Origin: Cyclobacteriaceae bacterium
Lineage (GTDB): Bacteria; Bacteroidota; Bacteroidia; Cytophagales; Cyclobacteriaceae
Direction of reading: 5' to 3'
DNA: 42,836 nt
Assembly: GCA_019638275.1 (NCBI GenBank)
Contig: JAHBUC010000020.1
Location: 1-42,836, forward strand
Position 1 is the first letter of the stretch; the number at the start of each line of letters is the position of its first letter. Under the pieces are notes generated by a model. It searched no databases and was not told the DNA's origin. It saw nothing but the letters and a program-made list of their open reading frames with translations. Made by a program: the position numbers and the translations under genes. Shown one piece after another: positions 17,650 to 24,956 of this stretch.

Positions 17650-18770
17650 TTCGTCTGGCACTTTTAGGCGGGTGCCTTCTGTCGGTTTCAGCATGGGCAC
17701 AAAACCTGGTGCCTAATCCAAGCTTTGAAGAACTCATTCGTTGTCCGCACAGTTTCAGTACCGATCGTAAAGATTTTATTATTCCGGGCTGGACTTCACC
17801 AACACGCGGCACACCTGATCAGTTTCATGGTTGCAGTTGGGGCGAAGCGGACGTGCCGTATAACTGGGCGGGCTCATCCAACGCTAAAACCGGTAAAGGG
17901 TATGTAGGCATTTATGTGTGGATGAGTCGTACCGATGATACTAACTATCGTGAATACCTTCAATGCGAACTGGCAGAACCACTGCAAAGTGGTATCCGCT
18001 ACAGGGTTGAGTTTTATTACAAGCTGGCATCGTATGCCGTGTATGCGGCAAATCGTATTGGCTTGCACCTTTCTGCCGAGCAGATTTGGTACGACCACGA
18101 TCAACGCATTGATGTCGTGCCCACTCTTTCTATCGAAGCCGATTCAGCGCTAACCCGTGCAACGGGATCGTGGGAGCATGCAGTTATGGAGTTCAAAGCA
18201 ACTGGCGGAGAGCGCTTTGTGACCATCGGGAATTTTTATACTAATGAGCAAACCAAATCCACACGACTGCCGCACCGAATCGGTAAAAGTAATATGTTGG
18301 TAAATAGTGCTTACTATTATATCGATGACGTTTTGGTTGAACCGCTTGATTCCTTGCCTCGCAATACCTTGTCACGTACAGAATTCTCTTCCGAGCGCGT
18401 AGAGTTGGATCGCGATTACATTCTAAAAAATATTCAATTTGAGTTTGACAGTTACACGCTAATGAAATCGTCATTTAAAGAGTTGGATCTTGTAGTGGAG
18501 CTATTGAAAGTCAATCCTACATTTAATGTTCGCTTGGCCGGTCATACGGATTTTATTGGCGCTGATGAATATAACCTTACCTTATCCCGGAATCGGGCAC
18601 GAAGTGTAGCCGATTATTTCATTTCAAAGGGTATTAAGCCGGAGCGCATTCAGTCGTTTGGTTTTGGAAAGACAAGACCAATCGTATTGGAAAAAACGGA
18701 CGAAGCACGAATGATCAACCGCAGGGTTGAGGTTCGGTTTACAGCACAGGAGCCTGCTGATAAGTTTTAG
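17646..18770 (+). CDS. OmpA-family protein with N-terminal carbohydrate-binding-like domain
   Basis: The 374-residue product has a signal peptide (cleavage near SAWA-Q, about residue 19), a beta-sandwich-like region beginning NLVPNPSFEE (as in CBM4/9-like or discoidin-like domains of Bacteroidota surface proteins), and a C-terminal OmpA peptidoglycan-binding domain (about 262-366) with IQFEFDSYTL, LAGHTDF, LSRNRARSVADYF, GFGKTRP and NRRVEVRF. The OmpA domain anchors the outer membrane to diaminopimelate peptidoglycan, consistent with the murE DNPR motif. It is coupled to the LysM gene upstream. Its last 32 bases overlap the convergent alkane monooxygenase gene. Confidence 0.88.
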   Translation: MIRLALLGGCLLSVSAWAQNLVPNPSFEELIRCPHSFSTDRKDFIIPGWTSPTRGTPDQFHGCSWGEADVPYNWAGSSNAKTGKGYVGIYVWMSRTDDTNYREYLQCELAEPLQSGIRYRVEFYYKLASYAVYAANRIGLHLSAEQIWYDHDQRIDVVPTLSIEADSALTRATGSWEHAVMEFKATGGERFVTIGNFYTNEQTKSTRLPHRIGKSNMLVNSAYYYIDDVLVEPLDSLPRNTLSRTEFSSERVELDRDYILKNIQFEFDSYTLMKSSFKELDLVVELLKVNPTFNVRLAGHTDFIGADEYNLTLSRNRARSVADYFISKGIKPERIQSFGFGKTRPIVLEKTDEARMINRRVEVRFTAQEPADKF

Positions 18771-19851
18771 TGGCCCATTCTTCTAAACGGCTATTCATCT
18801 GTGAAAACCACAACGGTGGAACAAGCGCCATTAAAATCATGGTAGGGTATCCGTACGGTAACTGCGGACTTTCATCGTAATGCTTAAGAATCTGGTATCG
18901 CTTTCCGGCATAAGCATGATGATCGGAGTGGCGCTGCAGTTGGAACAAGAAAAAATTGCTGATTAAATGACTGGCGTTCCATGAGTGCAGAGGATTTACA
19001 CGTTCATACTTTCCGGGTGAAACTTCCCTTCGCTTGATTCCATAGTGCTCAACGTAGTTCACCAACTCCAGGAGGGTAAAGGCCAGGAAGCTTTGAGTAA
19101 AGAAAAAGAATGGAATGGTCCAGTAGAGTTCTCCTTTCCACAGAAGGAATGCTCCTGTTATCATCGCGCAAAAGATGAATGGAAAAAGAGTAAATCCAAT
19201 CATGGTATTTTTCCAATGAAATACAGGGAGCCCCTTTTTCTTCAATAATTCGTTTTCCAGTCTCCACGCATGCAAGTACCCACCAAACACAGAACGAATC
19301 CAGAATCGATAAAAGTTTTCATCTTTTTTGGCCGTTGCCGGATCAAGCGGAGTAGCTACCCAAACGTGATGTCCACGGTTGTGCTCTACATAGAAGTGCA
19401 TGTATGAAACAGTCAACAATAAAAGTTTCGCATAAAACCTTTCCCAAGCGGATTTTTTGTGGCCCAATTCATGGGCAACCGTAATACCAATGCCTCCGGT
19501 TACGAGTGCAACACTCAACGCAAATCCAAGCCATTCCACAAAGGAAGATAAGGTTCCCGTAGTTACTGCATAGCAAGCCCAGATGACAAAAGCAACCTGG
19601 ATGTACGTCCACACATACGTTACAAAGCGATAGTAATATTCTTCACTTACCTGTTTAGCATCAGCATCCGGTACATTGGTGGGATCAAGCCCGGTAACTT
19701 GATCGATGATGGGTATGAGCACAAAAGCGAAGGCGACAGCAAGGTAATTCCACCATCCACCCGCATAAAAGCCCACTACAACAAGTGCGGGTAAAATGAA
19801 TGCAGTAAAAAAGCCGATTTTCTTAAGATGCCTCACACCTCTAAAATACAC
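18739..19851 (-). CDS. alkB: Alkane 1-monooxygenase (AlkB family)
   Basis: AlkB-type enzymes are integral-membrane non-heme di-iron hydroxylases that oxidise the terminal carbon of n-alkanes. The 370-residue product has several hydrophobic segments and the family histidine boxes: HELGHK at residues 127-132, EHNRGHH at 156-162, and LQRHSDHHA with H308, H311 and H312. A further NYVEHYG segment matches the extra motif conserved in true AlkB and helps separate it from fatty-acid desaturases. No rubredoxin or rubredoxin reductase gene is nearby, so electron donors must be encoded elsewhere. It lies 26 bases downstream of a lipoprotein gene on the same strand. Substrate range is unknown. Confidence 0.9.
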   Translation of the reverse strand: MYFRGVRHLKKIGFFTAFILPALVVVGFYAGGWWNYLAVAFAFVLIPIIDQVTGLDPTNVPDADAKQVSEEYYYRFVTYVWTYIQVAFVIWACYAVTTGTLSSFVEWLGFALSVALVTGGIGITVAHELGHKKSAWERFYAKLLLLTVSYMHFYVEHNRGHHVWVATPLDPATAKKDENFYRFWIRSVFGGYLHAWRLENELLKKKGLPVFHWKNTMIGFTLFPFIFCAMITGAFLLWKGELYWTIPFFFFTQSFLAFTLLELVNYVEHYGIKRREVSPGKYERVNPLHSWNASHLISNFFLFQLQRHSDHHAYAGKRYQILKHYDESPQLPYGYPTMILMALVPPLWFSQMNSRLEEWATKTYQQAPVL

Positions 19852-19877
19852 ATTTTTAAAATTCGGGCTGAATGAAG

Positions 19878-20480
19878 TTATTCCGAAACCATTTGAAATA
19901 AAGGCTTCTTTTCTACTTTGCTGGTGTGGTCGATCTCACGCATATGATCCTTGTTGTCCTGAATGAACTTGTTATAGGCAACAACAATGGAATCGTAATC
20001 GGAGCGGTAGTGTTCGATGCTTTCTTCTGCCTGACGAATCTGGTTTACTAATTTCTGCATGGTGGTGTTGTAGCTGTAGGCTGCGTGTGCTTCAGACAGG
20101 GAAATCAACTCGCTAACCAAAGAATTGGAAGCAAAATCGTATTCAGCCACCAGGTCGGGGTTCGACATGCTTTTTGGGGTGTAGCGTATGCGTTTCAATT
20201 GTTCAATACGGTGCTCCAACGATTTGGCTTTTTCAGGATCCAATTGTGCCGATATTTTCAACTCATGCAGCAGGTTGTGCATGGCTTTTATTTTCTGGTT
20301 GTCATCGTTGATCATCAGGTTCCACGCGGTGTGCAGGCTGTCTTGTAAATTCAGGTATACTTCTGTCAGTGAGTCAATGTGTGTGAAATGGGTTGCCATA
20401 TCCCTGGTTCTGGGATTGTCGCAACCTGTTAAAATCAGTGCTCCGGTGAAGAAAATCCAGATGTGGTGATGTTTGTTCAT
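19878..20480 (-). CDS. Coiled-coil lipoprotein, unknown function
   Basis: A 200-residue lipoprotein with signal peptide and lipobox LTGC (C20). The mature part is almost entirely charged and helix-prone (DSLTEVYLNLQDSL, KAKSLEHRIEQLKRIR, LVNQIRQAEESIEHYRSDYDSI), suggesting coiled coils. I do not recognise a family. It is upstream of alkB on the same strand with a 26-bp gap and could share a transcript. The 113 bases between it and paaD (20481-20593) contain no clear terminator. Confidence 0.75.
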   Translation of the reverse strand: MNKHHHIWIFFTGALILTGCDNPRTRDMATHFTHIDSLTEVYLNLQDSLHTAWNLMINDDNQKIKAMHNLLHELKISAQLDPEKAKSLEHRIEQLKRIRYTPKSMSNPDLVAEYDFASNSLVSELISLSEAHAAYSYNTTMQKLVNQIRQAEESIEHYRSDYDSIVVAYNKFIQDNKDHMREIDHTSKVEKKPLFQMVSE

Positions 20481-20593
20481 GTTAAAATGCTCCTGAAGTA
20501 CGAATACGGCTTATCGAAGTAAAGGTTTATGCTATCCAAGTGACATTTATCAGCAACGTGCTAAAATGGTCAATTTTCAACTAAATCACTTAC

Positions 20594-21079
20594 TTATAAG
20601 GGCTTAAACTGCTCAAATGCTTCCCGGCAATCCTCACAGTAGTGTATCGACCGGCACAGGGTGGGGCCAAACGGATTTTTAAGGGATGTATTTGAACCTC
20701 CGCAACGGGGGCAGGCGGCATGTTCGAGTACGTCAATATCGGAAAAAAGATTTTTACCTACCGGTGGAGGCGCCAAACCGAACTGCTTGAGGGCTTTTCG
20801 GCCCTTTTCAGAAATCTTATCGGATGTCCAGGGCTCTTTAAAAGAGACCGAGATGGATACGTGGTTCATCCCATTTTTTGCCAGCACGTCCTTAATGTCT
20901 TGCTTCATCATATCCAGGGCTGGGCAACCCACAAAGGTTGGTGTCATTTCAATGTTTACCTGGTTGTTTTCAACGGAAACATTTGTGATAACGCCCAGAT
21001 CAACCAATGACAAAACCGGAATCTCCGGGTCCTTCACCTCTTCCAACAACGTGTAAATATCTTCGGATGATCGCATCAT
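20594..21079 (-). CDS. paaD: Phenylacetyl-CoA epoxidase assembly protein PaaD
   Basis: The 161-residue protein has an N-terminal MIP18/DUF59 domain (KDPEIPVLSLVDLGVI, residues 16-31, and a TFVGCPALD segment with C52) and a C-terminal zinc-ribbon-like part with C123xxC126 and C142, C148, C151. PaaD is needed for maturation of the PaaABC(E) oxygenase, probably in iron-centre assembly. It is the last gene of the paaABCD run, 36 bases after paaC. No paaE reductase gene follows, so the electron-transfer subunit is outside this window. Confidence 0.92.
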   Translation of the reverse strand: MMRSSEDIYTLLEEVKDPEIPVLSLVDLGVITNVSVENNQVNIEMTPTFVGCPALDMMKQDIKDVLAKNGMNHVSISVSFKEPWTSDKISEKGRKALKQFGLAPPPVGKNLFSDIDVLEHAACPRCGGSNTSLKNPFGPTLCRSIHYCEDCREAFEQFKPL

Positions 21080-21115
21080 ATCTAAAACAACTGAATCAAT
21101 GCATGAAGGGTTCCA

Positions 21116-21871
21116 TTACCACTCGGCAGTGGGGTCAATACGAAATACCTCACTCATTTCATTTAGCAGTGGTTGCAGGTGTTCACTATGCTTTCCTATT
21201 CTTCCACCTGATACGGGCTGAAGGGTACTCAAGTCAGGCAACTGAAGCCGTGTTTCGTTGATGATGGCGCTGATTTTCACCAACCATTTTTCCTGTAGTT
21301 TTTTTTCTCCGGCAAACACACCGGTTTCAATCAGTTCTTTCTCGTATGGAGATTCTTCAAACATGCCAAGCGCGTAGGGCAAAGCATGTTCAAGAGATTT
21401 TTGCAGGCGGGCTACGCTTTCTTCAGTAGCACTGCCCAGTTGTTTTACCCACGTGTTGGCGTGCAGCGTATGGTAACGGAGTTCGGCCCGTACCTTTACG
21501 GCTAACTCAGCTAAAGGTTGGAAAGATGATTCCGTGAGCATATCGAATCGCATGATCTCGGCTGTGTCGTACAGAAAATGCCGAATGAGACTAAAGTCGT
21601 ATTCGCCATTGGGCAATTCGGTAAAAATGGAATTGTGAAACTGCTCGGCATTGCGCGTGAAGGCAACCGTATCGGGTTCCTGTTCGCCTAATGAATGGAG
21701 AATGGTGTAGAGGGCATAACTCTGCCCCACTTTATCCTGCGCCATGGAGGAGAAAGCAATGTCTTCTTCCAGCAATGGCCCAAAGCCGGTCCACTCAGAA
21801 TTGCGATGCCCCAGGATAAGCTGGTCATCGGCCATTTTGTACAACAGTTCTTTTATGGCGAGGTCGTTCAT
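21116..21871 (-). CDS. paaC: Phenylacetyl-CoA epoxidase subunit PaaC
   Basis: The 251-residue protein is a ferritin-like all-helical PaaC homologue (ELLYKMADDQLILGHRNSEWTGFGPLLEEDIAFSSMAQDKVGQSYALY). PaaC forms the structural heterodimer with catalytic PaaA in the epoxidase that converts phenylacetyl-CoA to the ring 1,2-epoxide. The length matches E. coli PaaC (about 250). It starts 3 bases after the paaB stop, which suggests tight co-translation. Confidence 0.94.
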   Translation of the reverse strand: MNDLAIKELLYKMADDQLILGHRNSEWTGFGPLLEEDIAFSSMAQDKVGQSYALYTILHSLGEQEPDTVAFTRNAEQFHNSIFTELPNGEYDFSLIRHFLYDTAEIMRFDMLTESSFQPLAELAVKVRAELRYHTLHANTWVKQLGSATEESVARLQKSLEHALPYALGMFEESPYEKELIETGVFAGEKKLQEKWLVKISAIINETRLQLPDLSTLQPVSGGRIGKHSEHLQPLLNEMSEVFRIDPTAEW

Positions 21872-21874
21872 AAT

Positions 21875-22486
21875 TTATGATTGCGAGCGTTCCAAAAATT
21901 CTTTCAATTTATCTCCACCTTTATAGTTCGATGCATCCCTGAATTTTTTTTCGGGTAGTGTCATCCACAACTCCTGTTCTTCAGGTTTGGTAAACCGGAT
22001 ATCGTCTGTGCGGATTGCCCAAATGTTGTACACTACTTTATCCGTTTGAAGTTCACGTTTGGCTTCGCTCATCGCTTCATTGGGTGTACGGGCCATTACG
22101 GAGCCAACGTGTACGTGTTGTTTACCCCGTTTTGACAGCATAAAAATTTCATAGCTTAGTTTCGCACCGGGTTGTTCGGGCGTATCGTGTATGAAATCGA
22201 AAACGGTTATGTTTCCTTCTGTCATGGGTGAAACAAATACATGACGGGTATCGGCCACATAAAGCGATACACATTGAAACCTGCGGGTGAAGGCTTCTTT
22301 CGCCAGTACAAAGGCCATCTCCAGGTTTGGTGCATGCACAGCGCCTTCATGTTGGAAGGGCTTTCCTTCCTTAGGCTGTACAAACACTTCAAATGTACCG
22401 AACTGATCAAGCGGAGCTTTGGGTTCGGCTTGTCCGGGTTGACCAACGGAAGGTAATCGGTTTACTCTTGGATCGAGTGAATTCAT
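21875..22486 (-). CDS. paaB: Phenylacetyl-CoA epoxidase subunit PaaB, tandem-domain form
   Basis: PaaB is a small bridging subunit of the epoxidase. The predicted protein is 203 residues, about twice the roughly 95 of E. coli PaaB. Two similar modules are visible: residues 29-87 (FGTFEVFVQPKEGKPFQHEG onward, ending LYVADTRHVFVSP) and 109-175 (SYEIFMLSKRGKQHVHVGSV onward, ending IWAIRTDDIRFTK). Both have the F/Y-E-(V/I)-F start, a K-x-G-K-x-x-x-H-x-G turn, an alanine-rich helix and a closing strand. The ATG at 22486 is chosen because the frame upstream runs into paaA and gives no homologous sequence. A hairpin with a U-rich tail lies between paaA and this start. Confidence 0.9.
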   Translation of the reverse strand: MNSLDPRVNRLPSVGQPGQAEPKAPLDQFGTFEVFVQPKEGKPFQHEGAVHAPNLEMAFVLAKEAFTRRFQCVSLYVADTRHVFVSPMTEGNITVFDFIHDTPEQPGAKLSYEIFMLSKRGKQHVHVGSVMARTPNEAMSEAKRELQTDKVVYNIWAIRTDDIRFTKPEEQELWMTLPEKKFRDASNYKGGDKLKEFLERSQS

Positions 22487-22490
22487 GTTT

Positions 22491-22523
22491 ATAAAAAAAT
22501 GAAAAGCCGGCAGTGAACCGGCT
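22491..22523 (-). terminator. Hairpin with U-rich tail between paaA and paaB
   Basis: On the - strand the paaA-paaB gap contains AGCCGG, a 7-base loop and CCGGCT, followed by TTTTCATTTTTTT. It has the form of a weak intrinsic terminator inside an operon, 13 bases after the paaA stop. It may attenuate or stabilise the upstream mRNA rather than end transcription fully. Confidence 0.5.
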
Positions 22524-22536
22524 ACACAATAACAAA

Positions 22537-23523
22537 TCAGGCTAATGGTGTAACGTATGCCGTACGTGGCGTTTTTAATGCTTCGCGTACCCAACGGCCA
22601 CGCTCTTCTGCGATGCGTCTTACTTCCAGGCGCTCCTTATTACACGGGCCATCGCCATTGATCACGCGCTTGAATTCTTCCCAGTCGGGCTCGGTATATT
22701 CCCAGCGCCCTGTTTCCTGATTTTTCTTCAGTTTCGGATCAGGTATGATGAACCCAAGTTCCCGGATTTTCGGAACGTACATATCCAAAAACTGATTACG
22801 CATATCATCATTTGTGGCCATCTTCACTTTCCATTTCATCAGCACTTCAGTGTGTGCAGAAATTTTATCAGAAGGGCCGAAGAAATGCATCATCGGTGCC
22901 CACCAGCGATTTAATGCTTCCTGAAACATATCGCGTTGTTTTTGCGTGCCGGTAGCCAGGTAAATCACACAATGGTGTCCGTACTTTAAATGGAATGATT
23001 CTTCTGCACAAATACGTTCAAGTGCACGACAATATGGGCCGTAACTTCCTTTCGCGTTGGCCAGTTGATTCACGATAGCTCCCGCATCAACCAACCATGA
23101 AATGAAACACGAATCTGCCCAGGTGAAAGCCGGGTAGTTAAAGATGTTTGAGTATTTGGATTTACCGGTAATCAGGTCGGTAATCATCTGCTCGCGCGAC
23201 TTGCCCAGTGTTTCGGCTGCGCTGTACAAGAGCTGGGCATGTCCAACTTCATCCTGCACCTTGGCCATGAGGGCGAGCTTGCGTTTAAAGCCGGGTGCGC
23301 GTGTAATCCAGGTGCCTTCTGGTAGTGCCCCGATAATTTCGCTATGTGCATGTTGCTCAATCATGCGGATGAGCTGCTTGCGGTACAACTGGGGCATCCA
23401 GTCGGTGGGTTCTATTTTTTCGCCTCGCTCAATGCGCGCTTCAAATTCGGCTAATTTTTCTGGATCTTCCTGTGCCAGGCTATCGGTTTTTATGCCTTCA
23501 AACGTGTTTCCTCCTCCGTACAT
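22537..23523 (-). CDS. paaA: Phenylacetyl-CoA epoxidase catalytic subunit PaaA
   Basis: PaaA is the di-iron oxygenase subunit. The 328-residue product has the ligand-bearing helices of the bacterial multicomponent monooxygenase fold: HAHSEIIGALPEG, KVQDEVGHAQLLY (E-x-x-H) and RICAEESFHLKYGHH (E-x-x-H), and the C-terminal EPDWEEFKRVINGDGPCN segment conserved in PaaA. It is the first gene of the operon, with a promoter and a palindromic operator candidate immediately upstream. The start at 23523 has 15-20 bases of predicted leader. Confidence 0.95.
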   Translation of the reverse strand: MYGGGNTFEGIKTDSLAQEDPEKLAEFEARIERGEKIEPTDWMPQLYRKQLIRMIEQHAHSEIIGALPEGTWITRAPGFKRKLALMAKVQDEVGHAQLLYSAAETLGKSREQMITDLITGKSKYSNIFNYPAFTWADSCFISWLVDAGAIVNQLANAKGSYGPYCRALERICAEESFHLKYGHHCVIYLATGTQKQRDMFQEALNRWWAPMMHFFGPSDKISAHTEVLMKWKVKMATNDDMRNQFLDMYVPKIRELGFIIPDPKLKKNQETGRWEYTEPDWEEFKRVINGDGPCNKERLEVRRIAEERGRWVREALKTPRTAYVTPLA

Positions 23524-23545
23524 GGCTAATGTTTTTTGGTAATGA

Positions 23546-23576
23546 CAAAACTAACAACTGTTAGTGGAAGAACAAG
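23546..23576 (-). promoter_or_regulatory. paaA promoter overlapped by a palindromic operator
   Basis: Read on the - strand, CTTG (23573-23576), 19 bases, then TAGTTTTG (23546-23553) matches the Bacteroidota promoter form TTTG-N19-TAnnTTTG. The palindrome ACTAACA-AC-TGTTAGT (23550-23565, + strand) overlaps the -7 box. Its 7-bp arms are perfect. The TetR-family gene ends 5 bases upstream of the -33 element, so direct repression of paaA by that regulator is likely. Confidence 0.65.
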
Positions 23577-23580
23577 ATGG

Positions 23581-24174
23581 CTAAGCCTTTTGTTTCAGGC
23601 CATCAATCAGCATATCGGCCAATTGTTGGCCTAGCTTTTCAGGCTCAATGGTGCTGTCGGGACTGAACCAGGCGGGCATCCAGTTCAGGGAGGAGAACAG
23701 CGTCATTACGGCCAGTTTGGTATCAATGTCCTTTTTAAAATCGCCTGAGGAAACGCCTTGTTCAATTATGGTTTTAAACCGATTGATGTAATTGATTCTT
23801 AGCAGAAGAAAATCGCGCAGGTAGGGCTGGCTCAGGTGGCGATGCTCATTCATGAAAACGGCCGAAGCGGTAAGGTCTTTGGCCATAACCTTTACGTGCC
23901 CGATAATGCCTAACCGAAGTTTTTCGCTAACTGAAACATTTTGCTTTTCAACTTCGGATAGCGATGCCCTGAATTCCGCGGCCATGTCAAAACACAAGGT
24001 TCGCAGAATTTCTTCCTTTGATTTAATATGTGAATACAAGCTGGCTGCTTCGATGCCGAGCTTTTGTGCCAGGTCGCGCATGGAGGCAGCCGAGTAGCCT
24101 TTCTCTTTAAACAGCTCTGCTGCCATTCGAATGACCTGCTCCTTCCTCGATAAATTTGTCATGACCTCTGCCAT
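23581..24174 (-). CDS. TetR-family regulator, probable PaaR-type repressor
   Basis: The 197-residue product has the TetR N-terminal helix-turn-helix (about residues 10-57: AAELFKEKGYSAASMRDLAQKLGIEAASLYSHIKSKEEIL) and a helical ligand domain resembling TetR_C proteins of aromatic or fatty-acyl-CoA regulators. It lies 57 bases upstream of paaA on the same strand. By position it is the best candidate for a repressor sensing phenylacetyl-CoA, as PaaR does in Thermus; this is inference. An alternative start at codon 5 (24162) is possible. The same palindrome was not found upstream of this gene, so autoregulation is not evident. Confidence 0.88.
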   Translation of the reverse strand: MAEVMTNLSRKEQVIRMAAELFKEKGYSAASMRDLAQKLGIEAASLYSHIKSKEEILRTLCFDMAAEFRASLSEVEKQNVSVSEKLRLGIIGHVKVMAKDLTASAVFMNEHRHLSQPYLRDFLLLRINYINRFKTIIEQGVSSGDFKKDIDTKLAVMTLFSSLNWMPAWFSPDSTIEPEKLGQQLADMLIDGLKQKA

Positions 24175-24190
24175 ATCACTTTTTGCTAAT

Positions 24191-24198
24191 CAAAAATA
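24191..24198 (-). promoter_or_regulatory. Candidate -7 box for the TetR gene
   Basis: On the - strand TATTTTTG matches TAnnTTTG and lies 17 bases upstream of the ATG at 24174. The expected -33 position holds TTTC rather than TTTG, so support is moderate. Confidence 0.38.
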
Positions 24199-24260
24199 TG
24201 AGAAAATAGTTACCCGTTGAAACTTCAAATCGATAATTTGCCTAAACTGATTTTTTATAC

Positions 24261-24752
24261 ATGAACTACCACTCACTTAACCAGTACTTCTATAAACTCT
24301 ATGCCCGGATGTTTATGCTGGCGTTGGTACCGATTGGCGTGTTTATTTTTTTATACCAGGCAAGCGAAACGAATTGGTTGCCGGACACAAAGTTGGATAT
24401 TGAGCCTGAATTGATTGTTTATGCAGCTGTAGCCATCGCTTTTATGGACTGGTTGATGGCCCTTTTGATTATGTATGTAGGATTAAACCGAATACGCAAA
24501 GAGGTTAGTTTGGGAGAACGCCTGAGCCGATACGCCAACCTAACAACCGTACGTTCAGCTCTTTTTTCTTCGGGCATGTTGATTCTGGCTGTTGGGTATT
24601 ACCTCTCGCAACATCAATGGCTTACCATTGGGTTTATGGTTAGTCTGCTTTTGCCTGCCATTTTTTGGCCGGTGCCGGGTCGTGTGTGTTATGATTTACG
24701 TCTGAAAGGAGATGAGCGGATGATGATTTTATATAAGATGGATAAGATTTAA
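24261..24752 (+). CDS. Four-helix membrane protein, unknown function
   Basis: A 163-residue polytopic membrane protein with predicted helices at about 16-32, 51-73, 98-115 and 119-137 and a short charged C-terminal tail (RVCYDLRLKGDERMMILYKMDKI). No family recognised. It is divergent from the TetR gene across an 86-bp gap, where TAATTTG occurs 26 bases before the ATG. The adjacent terminator at 24761-24790 has its U-tract on the other strand, so it does not clearly terminate this gene. Confidence 0.75.
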   Translation: MNYHSLNQYFYKLYARMFMLALVPIGVFIFLYQASETNWLPDTKLDIEPELIVYAAVAIAFMDWLMALLIMYVGLNRIRKEVSLGERLSRYANLTTVRSALFSSGMLILAVGYYLSQHQWLTIGFMVSLLLPAIFWPVPGRVCYDLRLKGDERMMILYKMDKI

Positions 24753-24760
24753 TCCTGGGT

Positions 24761-24790
24761 AAAAAAATCGCCCCGGATCTCGGGGCGATT
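24761..24790 (-). terminator. Rho-independent terminator of the sigma/anti-sigma/barrel operon
   Basis: AATCGCCCCG and CGGGGCGATT form a 10-bp stem around a 5-base loop. Read on the - strand it is followed by seven or more T residues (24761-24767 on the + strand are A). It lies downstream of the outer-membrane protein gene, beyond the MITE-like element. Confidence 0.8.
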
Positions 24791-24812
24791 CACATCATCG
24801 TAATATCGATTC

Positions 24813-24949
24813 TAGAAGCCATCTCAAAAATACTGATCGTGTCAGGTTGCGCATGTCGAAACCGATTTTAGTATTCAAAAAAGCCTTCGACATCCCGATA
24901 ATTATCGGGACAGGCTGTCAGAAGAAACTGATTTTTGAGATGGCTTCTA
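24813..24949. mobile_element. MITE-like element with perfect 19-bp terminal inverted repeats
   Basis: The ends TAGAAGCCATCTCAAAAAT (24813-24831) and its exact reverse complement (24931-24949) enclose 137 bp without a coding frame. Inside are further inverted repeats: ATGTCGAA (24853-24860) with TTCGACAT (24886-24893), and a perfect 18-bp palindrome at 24893-24910. Both ends finish in TA, which could be the target duplication of an IS630/mariner-type element; the CATCTCAAAAA core also recalls ends of IS5/IS1182-type elements. It lies 7 bases after the stop of the outer-membrane protein gene and before that operon's terminator. Confidence 0.72.
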
Positions 24950-24956
24950 CTTTTTC

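Noticed and set aside
22487..22594. Longer start for PaaB
   Set aside because: It overlaps the end of paaA and crosses the hairpin; no PaaB-like sequence is encoded there.
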